In this document: positions 25,419 through 33,179 of the stretch, in pieces | Numbering within the stretch: the stretch's first letter is position 1 | How the letters are laid out: every line of letters starts with the position of its first letter | From: Flavobacteriales bacterium TMED96 | GTDB lineage: Bacteria; Bacteroidota; Bacteroidia; Flavobacteriales; Flavobacteriaceae | Reading direction: 5' to 3' | Length of the DNA: 42,463 nucleotides | NCBI GenBank assembly: GCA_002171475.2 | Contig: NHEX02000005.1 | Coordinates: 1 to 42,463 of the forward strand | The notes under the pieces: generated by a model | Databases searched by the model: none | What the model saw: the letters and a program-made list of their open reading frames with translations, nothing else | What the model was told of the DNA's origin: nothing | Translations under genes and position numbers: made by a program

Positions 25419-27029
25419 GTGGTAAAGTGGCTCTTATATTTTTTACTTGTTTTTGAAAGTTTAACCCTTATTAACTGTGCAAAAAGAGGAACATTAACCG
25501 GCGGTTTAAAAGACACAATCCCTCCAGTATTAGTAAATGCTGATCCTCCTTTAAATAACTTAAATTTTAACTCCGAAAAAATCACACTTAATTTCAACGA
25601 ATATATAGAACTAAAAGAAATAAATGAACAACTGATTATTTCACCTCCATTGGAAGTCAAAGATTATAAAATAATTCCAGAAAATACAGTAACAAAAAAA
25701 GTTGAAATTAAGATTAAAAATAAACTTCGTGAAAATTCTACTTTCACATTTAACTTTGGTTCATCGATTGTTGATTACAACGAAGGTAACTCCTTACCGT
25801 TTTTTAATTATACCTTCTCTACAGGAGATTACATTGACTCATTAAAAATTTCTGGTTTCGTAAAAGATGCTTATGAAATTGATTCTTTAGATTTTGTCTC
25901 CATACATTTATATCCTATAGATTCTGTTTTTAATGATTCAACGATTTATAATCAAAAACCTTTTTATGTTGGAAGTACACTAGATAGTGTTTATTTTGAA
26001 TTGAACAGTCTTGCTCCAGGCAAGTATGAATTTATTGCTATCAAGGATCAATCAAAAAATTATTACTTTGATCAAAGCTTTGATAAAATAGGATTTTTTG
26101 AAAAGCCTATAGAAATCCCAAAAGATACTTTTTTTCTACCTGTTTTGTTTAAAGAAATTACAAACTTCCAATGGGGTAGAGCAAAAATCATAAACGATCA
26201 CCACATTGAGTTTCCTTACTATGGAGAACTCGGTAAAAGGGAAGTGAAAATACTAAATAAATTTGAGGAAGGAACAAAGATTTTTTTTACTAAAGACAGG
26301 GAAAAAGACACACTCCATTTTTGGTTTACTCCTCAAAAAAAACTCGATTCAATTTTAGCAGAAGTAAAGATTAAAGATAGTACTCAAGTTGTAACTTTAA
26401 AACCATTTAAACTTGAAAAAGATTCTTTGGTATTGAAAATTTCTCCCTCTAATGGTAGTAAGATTGATTTTCTTGACACATTAAAAATTAGTAGTAATTT
26501 ACCCATAACAGCGGTTAATGACGACTTAATCCAAATCTTTGATATTGATACTTTAGAAATCCCATTTTCAACTGAAATTGACAATAATCTCGATTTAGTT
26601 TACTTAAATTTTGAAAAAGTTCCAAACGATCTTTACCAGATTCAACTACTCCCTAATGCGATAAAGGATTTCTTGGGGTCAACAAATGATACAATTTTTC
26701 ATAAAAACAACACTACAAAAATTGAAGATTATGGTAAGCTTTTATTAACTGTAAAGCGAAAAAATTATCAGAAAAACTACATACTTGAGCTACTCAACAA
26801 TAAAAAAGAGCGAGTTAGAAGAATTAAAAATAATTCTGAAAACTTTTACACAATGGAATATTTACCACCTGGAGAATATCAAATTAGAATAATTAAAGAT
26901 GCGAATGGAAACGGAAAATGGGACACAGGTAATTATTTGAAAAAAATTCAACCTGAGGAAGTTAAATATTTAAAAGAGTCAATAAATGTAAGAGCTAATT
27001 GGGAGTTTAATGAAACTATTGAAATTTAA
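25419..27029 (+). CDS. Lipoprotein with N-terminal Ig-like (Big_5/SbsA-type) domain
   Basis: This 536-residue protein starts at GTG 25419 with a lipoprotein signal, the lipid-modified Cys being C20 in LTLINCAKRG. Right after it, residues 25-110 form the Big_5 type Ig-like domain (DTIPPVLVNADPPLNN, then KITLNFNEYIELKEI). The middle is beta-rich. The C-terminal part, YLPPGEYQIRIIKDANGNGK, ends with a calcium-binding-like DxNxNGxWD stretch typical of this Bacteroidetes protein group. It is probably an outer-membrane surface or periplasmic lipoprotein; its function is unknown. Its end overlaps the convergent omega-amidase gene by 14 bp. Confidence 0.8.
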   Translation: MVKWLLYFLLVFESLTLINCAKRGTLTGGLKDTIPPVLVNADPPLNNLNFNSEKITLNFNEYIELKEINEQLIISPPLEVKDYKIIPENTVTKKVEIKIKNKLRENSTFTFNFGSSIVDYNEGNSLPFFNYTFSTGDYIDSLKISGFVKDAYEIDSLDFVSIHLYPIDSVFNDSTIYNQKPFYVGSTLDSVYFELNSLAPGKYEFIAIKDQSKNYYFDQSFDKIGFFEKPIEIPKDTFFLPVLFKEITNFQWGRAKIINDHHIEFPYYGELGKREVKILNKFEEGTKIFFTKDREKDTLHFWFTPQKKLDSILAEVKIKDSTQVVTLKPFKLEKDSLVLKISPSNGSKIDFLDTLKISSNLPITAVNDDLIQIFDIDTLEIPFSTEIDNNLDLVYLNFEKVPNDLYQIQLLPNAIKDFLGSTNDTIFHKNNTTKIEDYGKLLLTVKRKNYQKNYILELLNNKKERVRRIKNNSENFYTMEYLPPGEYQIRIIKDANGNGKWDTGNYLKKIQPEEVKYLKESINVRANWEFNETIEI

Positions 27030-27792
27030 AATCGTCTATATCATCTAAAAATTTTAATTCTTTTCGAGTTGACATCATTTCGTCTTTTTTAAAATTAAAG
27101 CTGATGATATTATTTTTATCTTCGATACTAGTTGCTACCTTATCCCCTAGATAATTAAAAAAAGTTGTGTGCCCTGGATAGCTTTTTTTATTTCCGTCAT
27201 TTCCGACCCTATTTACACCCAAACAATAACTCATATTTTCAATTGCTCTAGCTCTTAAAAGAGTATCCCAGGCTTTTATTCTTTTCTTAGGCCAGTTTGC
27301 AACATAAATTAAAAGATCATAATTATATCTATTCCTAGACCAAACGGGGAATCTTAAATCATAACATATTCTTGAACAAATCTTCCATCCCTTATATTCA
27401 AAAATTCCCAAATTACTCCCTTTGGTATAATACATATTTTCATGAGCTAAAGTAAATGTATATCGTTTATCATAAAAGAATATTTCTTTTTCAGGTGTTA
27501 CAAAAACGAAGCGATTGTAAATTTCAGAACCTTCCGATACAATTATGCTTCCACCTATAGCTGAACCTAACTTTTTGGACCATAATCCCATCCATTTGAT
27601 TGTTTCACCTTCCATATTTTCAGAAAATTTTTGAGCTTGCATCGTAAACCCTGTTGTAAACATTTCTGGTAATAATACAATGTCTGTTTCGGATATTTTA
27701 CTTAAGTATTTCTCAATAATCCTTAGATTTTCATGTTTTGATTCCCATTTAATATCAAATTGAATCGCGGCAATTTGAAGACTATTTTTCAA
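27016..27792 (-). CDS. Nitrilase-superfamily amidohydrolase, omega-amidase-like
   Basis: This 258-residue enzyme is of the carbon-nitrogen hydrolase fold. The catalytic triad is visible as Glu in LLPEMFTTGF, Lys in YDKRYTFTLAHE and Cys in SRICYDLRFPVWSR. The sequence is closest to the YafV/Nit2-like omega-amidases, which clear alpha-ketoglutaramate or ketosuccinamate (metabolite repair of transamination by-products). The start is a TTG at 27792, directly before the conserved IAAIQFDIKWE. It ends in TAG, and lies 20 bp downstream of sdhB on the same strand. Confidence 0.88.
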   Translation of the reverse strand: MKNSLQIAAIQFDIKWESKHENLRIIEKYLSKISETDIVLLPEMFTTGFTMQAQKFSENMEGETIKWMGLWSKKLGSAIGGSIIVSEGSEIYNRFVFVTPEKEIFFYDKRYTFTLAHENMYYTKGSNLGIFEYKGWKICSRICYDLRFPVWSRNRYNYDLLIYVANWPKKRIKAWDTLLRARAIENMSYCLGVNRVGNDGNKKSYPGHTTFFNYLGDKVATSIEDKNNIISFNFKKDEMMSTRKELKFLDDIDDFKFQ

Positions 27793-27812
27793 AACTTGTA
27801 AAAATTAAAGAA

Positions 27813-28562
27813 TTAGGATTTAAGTGTTGATGTCATATATTCGCTATTCATTCTAGCTATATTTTTTAAAGAAATTCCCTTTGGACACTCAACTTCACAT
27901 GCACCAGTGTTTGTACAATTTCCAAACCCCTCGTCATCCATTTGCTTGACCATATTTAAAACTCTTTGTTTTGATTCTACCTTACCTTGTGGTAGTAGTG
28001 CATATTGAGAAACTTTAGCAGATACAAATAACATAGCGGAAGCGTTTTTACAACTAGCGACACAAGCACCGCAGCCTATGCAAGTAGCGGCATCAAATGA
28101 TTTGTCTGCATCATTTTTTTCGATAGGAATAGAATTTGCATCTTGGGTATTACCGGAAGTATTAACACTAACAAAGCCTCCTGCTTGTTGAATCCTATCA
28201 AATGCTGAACGGTCAACTACCAGGTCTTTTATTACTGGAAAAGCATTAGCCCGAAATGGTTCAACAACAATGGTATCACCATCTTTGAACTTTCGCATAT
28301 GCAACTGACATGTTGTTACAAGTCGATCAGGCCCATGAGCCTGACCATTTATAAACATGGAACACATACCACATATACCTTCTCTACAGTCATGATCAAA
28401 GGCAACTGGATCTTCTTTGCCTTCGGATATAATTTTACTGTTTAGAACATCTATCATTTCTAGAAATGACATATCAGGAGAAACGTTTGACATCTTATAT
28501 GTTTTCATTTGCCCCTTAGAGTTACTATTTCGTTGTCGCCAAATTTTTAATGTTAAATTCAT
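27813..28562 (-). CDS. sdhB: Succinate dehydrogenase iron-sulfur subunit
   Basis: This 249-residue subunit carries electrons from the flavin in SdhA to the membrane quinone site. The [2Fe-2S] ligands are in [15 protein letters not shown]. The [4Fe-4S] and [3Fe-4S] ligands are in [17 protein letters not shown] and [15 protein letters not shown] longer linker between the domains (about residues 125-140) is normal for the Bacteroidetes type B enzymes. The ATG at 28562 follows the sdhA stop by a single base, so the two are co-translated. Confidence 0.95.
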   Translation of the reverse strand: MNLTLKIWRQRNSNSKGQMKTYKMSNVSPDMSFLEMIDVLNSKIISEGKEDPVAFDHDCREGICGMCSMFINGQAHGPDRLVTTCQLHMRKFKDGDTIVVEPFRANAFPVIKDLVVDRSAFDRIQQAGGFVSVNTSGNTQDANSIPIEKNDADKSFDAATCIGCGACVASCKNASAMLFVSAKVSQYALLPQGKVESKQRVLNMVKQMDDEGFGNCTNTGACEVECPKGISLKNIARMNSEYMTSTLKS

Positions 28563-28563
28563 T

Positions 28564-30822
28564 TTATTTATATGATCTTGTTTTTACCTCAATTTCTTCG
28601 TATTCTAATTTTTCTTTGTGAAGAACAGATTTTCTGGGTTCCTTATTAAATTCCCATGCTGAAACATATTTATAATTTTTATCGTTTCGCAACGCCTCCC
28701 CTTCTTTTGTTTGGTGTTCCTCCCTAAAATGTCCTCCGCACGACTCTTCTCTTTCAAGTGCATCTTTTGCAAATAATTCACCGAGTTCAAGAAAGTCAGA
28801 TACTCTAGTAGCTTTTGACAATTCTTCATTGAATTCATTCAATTTTCCAGGTATTTTTACATTCTTATGGAAATCTTCTCTAAGATTTTTTATTTCATTT
28901 ATTGCTTCCTTAAGTTCATTTTTGTTTCGAGACATTCCGCATTTATTCCGCATGATTTTGCCAAGTTTTTTGTGATAAAAGTCGACCGGATTTTTGCCTT
29001 TTTTATTTATTAAATTTTCTAAAGATTCTCTAACGTATTTTTCTGCCTTCTCAAATTCAGGTCTATCAACTGAAATTGGACCAGTACGAATATCATCAGA
29101 TAAATAATCTCCTATGGTGTAAGGTAGGACAAAATAACCGTCCGCTAGTCCCTGCATTAATGCTGAAGCGCCAAGACGATTGGCTCCATGGTCAGAAAAA
29201 TTAGCTTCGCCTATTGCATAACATCCAGGTATTGTTGTCATTAAATTATAATCAACCCAAACACCACCCATTGTATAATGTACTGCAGGATAAATCATCA
29301 TTGGGGTTTCATATGGATTTTGGTCTACAATCTTTTCATACATCTGAAACAAATTCCCGTATTTTGCTTTAACAACCTGTTTCCCTAGATTCATTACTAA
29401 TGAAGCATCGTTTTCATCAAGTCCCAAAACTAATGCTCTCTCTTTTCCATATCTTTCAATCGAAGAACTAAAATCTAAATAAACTGCTTCTCCTGTCTTG
29501 TTTACACCATATCCCGCGTCGCAACGTTCTTTAGCTGCTCTTGAAGCAACGTCTCTTGGGACTAGATTTCCAAATGCCGGATATCTTCTTTCTAGATAAT
29601 AATCCCGGTCCTTTTCCGCGATTCGAGTTGGACTTAATTTACCCTCTCTAATCATCTTAACATCATCTAATTTTTTTGGTACCCATATCCGTCCATCGTT
29701 TCTTAGTGATTCGGACATCAGAGTTAACTTAGATTGATGATCTCCTGAAACTGGGATACAGGTTGGGTGAATTTGAGTAAAGCAAGGGTTAGCAAAAAGA
29801 GCACCTCTTTTATGTATTTTCCATGAAGCAGAAACATTACTACCCATCGCGTTAGTAGACAAGTAAAAAACATTTCCATAACCACCAGATGCTATTACAA
29901 CAGCATGCGAAGAATGTCTGTTAATTTCGCCTGTAACCAAATTTCTTGTTATAATTCCTCTTGCTTTGCCGTCAATAACAACGATATCCATCATTTCATG
30001 TCTATTATACATTTTAATTTTACCTCTACCGATTTGTCTATTCATAGCCGAATAGGCACCTAATAAAAGTTGTTGACCGGTTTGACCTTTGGCATAAAAG
30101 GTCCTAGATACAAGTACTCCTCCAAAAGATCTATTATCTAAAAGACCTCCATAATCCCTAGCAAATGGGACTCCTTGAGCAACACATTGGTCAATTATAT
30201 TTCCTGAAACCTCTGCTAGTCTGTATACGTTAGCCTCCCTAGATCTATAGTCTCCTCCTTTGATAGTATCATAAAAAAGTCTATGGATTGAATCGCCATC
30301 TCCCTGATAATTTTTGGCTGCGTTTATACCACCCTGAGCAGCTATAGAGTGAGCTCTTCTAGGGGAATCTTGAAAACAAAAAGTTTTGACATTATACCCA
30401 AGTTCTGCTAAAGTAGCAGAAGCAGAAGCTCCAGCTAAGCCAGTACCAACAACAATGACATCGATTTGACGTTTGTTCGCAGGACTTACTAAATTTATTT
30501 TACTTTTGTGATTAATCCACTTTTCAGAAAGATTTCCCTTTGGTATTTTGGGATCAATTATTGAACCATTATCATTAGTTTTTTTGTAGAGATTTTTTTC
30601 CCACTCTTTAGCTAATAATTTTGCTTTTTTAATGTGTAATTCATTTTGATTTTTTTCATCTTTTGTTTTAGGGTCGGTAATTAAATGAAATGGTAAGGTT
30701 TTAATAAGCCTTTTTGCCTTACGCTTTCCATTTACAATTTCATATCCAGAAAAGAAATTTAACCTAATTGATGAGGTTCCATTTGAATTTTGTCTGAATC
30801 TTATTTTTACTGTTTTTTTCAA
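28564..30822 (-). CDS. sdhA: Succinate dehydrogenase flavoprotein subunit with an extra N-terminal recombinase arm-like domain
   Basis: Residues from about 87 to 752 form a complete flavoprotein of type B succinate dehydrogenase: FAD motif VVGTGLAGA at 124-132, the covalent FAD histidine in [13 protein letters not shown], and catalytic-domain segments [13 protein letters not shown] and GGVWVD. Before it lie about 85 residues that related SdhA proteins lack. They read [20 protein letters not shown]..., then [11 protein letters not shown], then [20 protein letters not shown], a pattern strongly like the arm-type DNA-binding domain at the N-terminus of Bacteroidetes tyrosine recombinases (short beta sheet, then a helix with EKxxNxExxxxA). 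No ATG, GTG or TTG lies in frame between the TTG at 30822 and the FAD motif, so the fused form is the only obvious product. It lies 98 bp after sdhC with its own promoter-like box. Confidence 0.92.
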   Translation of the reverse strand: MKKTVKIRFRQNSNGTSSIRLNFFSGYEIVNGKRKAKRLIKTLPFHLITDPKTKDEKNQNELHIKKAKLLAKEWEKNLYKKTNDNGSIIDPKIPKGNLSEKWINHKSKINLVSPANKRQIDVIVVGTGLAGASASATLAELGYNVKTFCFQDSPRRAHSIAAQGGINAAKNYQGDGDSIHRLFYDTIKGGDYRSREANVYRLAEVSGNIIDQCVAQGVPFARDYGGLLDNRSFGGVLVSRTFYAKGQTGQQLLLGAYSAMNRQIGRGKIKMYNRHEMMDIVVIDGKARGIITRNLVTGEINRHSSHAVVIASGGYGNVFYLSTNAMGSNVSASWKIHKRGALFANPCFTQIHPTCIPVSGDHQSKLTLMSESLRNDGRIWVPKKLDDVKMIREGKLSPTRIAEKDRDYYLERRYPAFGNLVPRDVASRAAKERCDAGYGVNKTGEAVYLDFSSSIERYGKERALVLGLDENDASLVMNLGKQVVKAKYGNLFQMYEKIVDQNPYETPMMIYPAVHYTMGGVWVDYNLMTTIPGCYAIGEANFSDHGANRLGASALMQGLADGYFVLPYTIGDYLSDDIRTGPISVDRPEFEKAEKYVRESLENLINKKGKNPVDFYHKKLGKIMRNKCGMSRNKNELKEAINEIKNLREDFHKNVKIPGKLNEFNEELSKATRVSDFLELGELFAKDALEREESCGGHFREEHQTKEGEALRNDKNYKYVSAWEFNKEPRKSVLHKEKLEYEEIEVKTRSYK

Positions 30823-30835
30823 AATAAATTTTTAT

Positions 30836-30865
30836 TTAAGGTACACAAATTGTTCAAGGTTCAAA
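30836..30865 (-). promoter_or_regulatory. Candidate internal promoter for sdhA-sdhB (TTTG-N18-TACCTTAA)
   Basis: On the minus strand TTTG (30865-30862) and TACCTTAA (30843-30836, one mismatch to TAnnTTTG) are separated by 18 nt. Transcription would start near 30830, about 8 nt before the TTG start of sdhA. That fits the fused start and would let sdhAB be expressed apart from sdhC. The -33 box lies inside the palindrome at 30859-30875. Confidence 0.4.
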
Positions 30866-30875
30866 AAATTTGAAC
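30852..30875. promoter_or_regulatory. Palindromic operator-like site in the sdhC-sdhA gap
   Basis: GTTCAAAAAATTTGAAC at 30859-30875 has perfect 7-bp arms (GTTCAAA and TTTGAAC) around AAA. It is preceded directly by GTTCAAG at 30852-30858, giving two direct half sites and one inverted. It overlaps the -33 region of the candidate sdhA promoter, so it could bind a dimeric regulator. The regulator is not identifiable from this window. Confidence 0.45.
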
Positions 30876-30920
30876 ATATGTAATTTTTACTATATGGATA
30901 AATTGAAAAGATTCATTTGA

Positions 30921-31583
30921 TCATATTGAGGTTGTAAAATGATATATTGCTATAAAAATAAATCCTAAAGGAACACCTATAGCAAAAATTTTAGTCAAGC
31001 CTTTTATTGAAAGTATATATTTATTATTCACTCCGACAGATTGAAAAGAAGAATTGAAGCCATGTAAAAGATGTAAACCTAGAAAAAGAAAAGAGAAGGA
31101 GTAAATAGCAACTCTAATTGGACTCTCAAATTTGTGTTTCATTTCGTGGAAATATCTATCAGGATCTAATGGGTTAAATTGTACATATTTATAATTCATT
31201 TCAGGTACCCAAAAATCATAAAAATGAAGAAATAAAAAAAGCAAAACAACAATTCCAGATAGAATCATATTTCTAGACACCCAAGATGAATTTGAACTTC
31301 CCTTGACGAAATAATATTTAACGGTGCGTGAGCTACGATTTTGATAATCTAATATCATTCCCATCACAAAATGAAAGACCACACCAAAAATTAAAATTGG
31401 TTGTAAAATAAATTGAACTATTGGATTATTCCCCATAAAATGAGAAATACTATTAAAAATCTTTTCGGAAAAAACGGAAGTTAAATTAATCGAGAAATGT
31501 TGAAACAGAAAAAGAATCAAAAAAAGACCAGAAATAGCCATCGCGTACTTTTTTAGTAAAGAAGACCGAAGTATCTTGAACAT
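30921..31583 (-). CDS. sdhC: Succinate dehydrogenase cytochrome b subunit (type B, single anchor)
   Basis: This 220-residue membrane protein has five hydrophobic helices, the single-polypeptide di-heme anchor of type B succinate:quinone reductases. Candidate heme ligands are the histidines in LFLFQHFSINL, GVVFHFVMGM, LFLFLHFYDFW and LGLHLLHGFNSS. It anchors SdhAB on the cytoplasmic face and exchanges electrons with menaquinone. It is the first gene of the sdhCAB set; two copies of an 11-bp repeat lie 25-53 bp upstream of its ATG. Confidence 0.92.
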   Translation of the reverse strand: MFKILRSSLLKKYAMAISGLFLILFLFQHFSINLTSVFSEKIFNSISHFMGNNPIVQFILQPILIFGVVFHFVMGMILDYQNRSSRTVKYYFVKGSSNSSWVSRNMILSGIVVLLFLFLHFYDFWVPEMNYKYVQFNPLDPDRYFHEMKHKFESPIRVAIYSFSFLFLGLHLLHGFNSSFQSVGVNNKYILSIKGLTKIFAIGVPLGFIFIAIYHFTTSI

Positions 31584-31607
31584 GTTTTAATATATCTAAC
31601 TATCAGC

Positions 31608-31636
31608 TAAGGTACATATTTTTTTTAAGGTACATA
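31608..31636. repeat. Tandem 11-bp repeat TAAGGTACATA upstream of sdhC
   Basis: TAAGGTACATA occurs at 31608-31618 and again at 31626-31636, an 18-bp period. A 9-bp version (TAAGGTACA) lies at 30837-30845, just before sdhA. On the sdh coding strand each contains TACCTTA, near the -7 consensus TAnnTTTG. They are either tandem promoter boxes or sites for a regulator shared by sdhC and sdhAB. Confidence 0.5.
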
Positions 31637-31767
31637 GATCATTTATAAAATAAGGGAAAGAATTAATAAGTTTGTTTAGTTTTTATTTATAAATACTGCT
31701 AAAAATTTAGACAAAAAAGACATTGATTAAATACTAACTGAAGCAAAAAATTGGCTAAATTTATCTT

Positions 31768-33060
31768 ATGAGATATACTCCAATCATCAGTGAATTATAC
31801 AAAAAAAACAGGGAAAAATTCATGAGGAAGATGAAAAAGGACAGTATTGCAGTTTTTAATTCAAATGATATTTATCCAATCGGAGCAGACTCAACTTTTC
31901 CATTCGAACAACATAGAGATATTTTCTATTTGACTGGAATTGATCAAGAAGAAACCATTCTATTACTTTCGCCTGAAGCGAAAGAAATAGAAAACCGTGA
32001 AATCTTATTTATTAGAAAAACAGACAAAAATGTTCAAGTTTGGGAAGGGTCAAAACTATCAAAAAGCGACGCAAGATCGATAAGTGGCATTGAAAAAATT
32101 TTATGGTTAAATGAATTTGACTCCACTCTAAAGGAAATGACTTCTCAAAATAATGGGATCTATCTTAACAAAAATGAACATTACAGAAATAATTCCGAGA
32201 CACAAACTAGAGAAGATAGATTCATTGGAAAGTTTAAGAAAGAATATCCAATTCATTTTGTATACAGAAGTAATCCGATATTGCAGCACATTAGGTCAAT
32301 AAAAGACCCATTAGAAATAAGACAGATTCAAAGAGCTTGCAATATTACTGAGATGGGATTTAGAAGGATTTTAAAATTTATAAAACCTGGTGTATGGGAA
32401 TATGAGATTGAAGCAGAATTACTTCACGAGTTTATTTCAAATCGTTCAAAAGGATTCGCCTACTCACCCATAATAGCAAGTGGGAAAAATGCCAATGTAT
32501 TGCATTATATAAAAAATAATTTTCAATGTAAGTCTGGAGAACTTGTCTTAATTGATGCTGCAGCTGAGTATGGAAATTATTGTAGTGATCTTACACGTAC
32601 AGTACCTGTTTCTGGAAGGTATAGTGATCGGCACAAGGCTATTTACAATTCAGTCCTAAATGTTAAAAAGAAAGCTTCAACTCTTTTGACCCCTGGTGTT
32701 TTATGGAAAGAATACCATGAAGAAGTTGGAAAAATTATGACTGCAGAGCTTCTAATGTTGGGATTACTTGACAAAAATGATGTTAGAAAGCAAGATCCTA
32801 AATTACCTGCATATAAAAAATATTTCATGCACGGAACCTCACATCACATTGGATTAGATACTCATGATTATGGACTTTTAAATGAACCTTTTGAACCTAA
32901 CATGGTTTTCACTGTTGAACCTGGAATTTACTTACCTAATGAAGGTTTTGGAATACGTCTTGAAGATGTAGTAGTGGTTCAAGAAAGTGGTGAACCTGTT
33001 AACTTAATGAAAAACATACCGATTGAAATCGATGAAATTGAGAGTATTATGAATAGTTAA
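31768..33060 (+). CDS. Aminopeptidase P family (Xaa-Pro aminopeptidase)
   Basis: This 430-residue metallopeptidase removes N-terminal residues that precede proline. It has an N-terminal creatinase-like domain (about 1-170) and a pita-bread catalytic domain. The dinuclear metal ligands are in LIDAAAEYGNYCSDLTRTVP (Asp, Asp), HGTSHHIGLDTHDYG (His), VFTVEPGIYL (Glu) and GFGIRLEDVVVV (Glu). The PepP-like length and the HHIGLDTHD motif point to aminopeptidase P rather than prolidase. Its TAA stop shares TTAA with the stop of the convergent small gene at 33057. Confidence 0.93.
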   Translation: MRYTPIISELYKKNREKFMRKMKKDSIAVFNSNDIYPIGADSTFPFEQHRDIFYLTGIDQEETILLLSPEAKEIENREILFIRKTDKNVQVWEGSKLSKSDARSISGIEKILWLNEFDSTLKEMTSQNNGIYLNKNEHYRNNSETQTREDRFIGKFKKEYPIHFVYRSNPILQHIRSIKDPLEIRQIQRACNITEMGFRRILKFIKPGVWEYEIEAELLHEFISNRSKGFAYSPIIASGKNANVLHYIKNNFQCKSGELVLIDAAAEYGNYCSDLTRTVPVSGRYSDRHKAIYNSVLNVKKKASTLLTPGVLWKEYHEEVGKIMTAELLMLGLLDKNDVRKQDPKLPAYKKYFMHGTSHHIGLDTHDYGLLNEPFEPNMVFTVEPGIYLPNEGFGIRLEDVVVVQESGEPVNLMKNIPIEIDEIESIMNS

Positions 33061-33179
33061 TGACAGTCACAGTCGGCATCACAAGATTTATCTTTTACTT
33101 TAAAAAATCTATAATATAAAAACCTTAAGGATAAAAAAATACAAAGTACAACTAAAAAATACTGGATAAAAGAATTCAC
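33057..33179 (-). CDS. FeoB-associated Cys-rich small membrane protein
   Basis: This 40-residue protein begins at a GTG (33177-33179) that overlaps the feoB TGA stop as GTGA. It has one hydrophobic helix (about residues 3-23, SFIQYFLVVLCIFLSLRFLYY), a basic stretch and a Cys-rich end, KSCDADCDCH. Size, position and tail match the FeoB-associated Cys-rich membrane protein family of Bacteroidetes. The family is thought to assist ferrous iron uptake, perhaps handling the incoming Fe(II), but its mechanism is unknown. A longer reading of the same frame starts inside feoB and is unlikely. Confidence 0.78.
   Translation of the reverse strand: MNSFIQYFLVVLCIFLSLRFLYYRFFKVKDKSCDADCDCH

Noticed and set aside
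28605-28838. 77-residue frame within sdhA on the same strand
   Set aside because: It is an alternative frame of a well-supported gene with no own signature.
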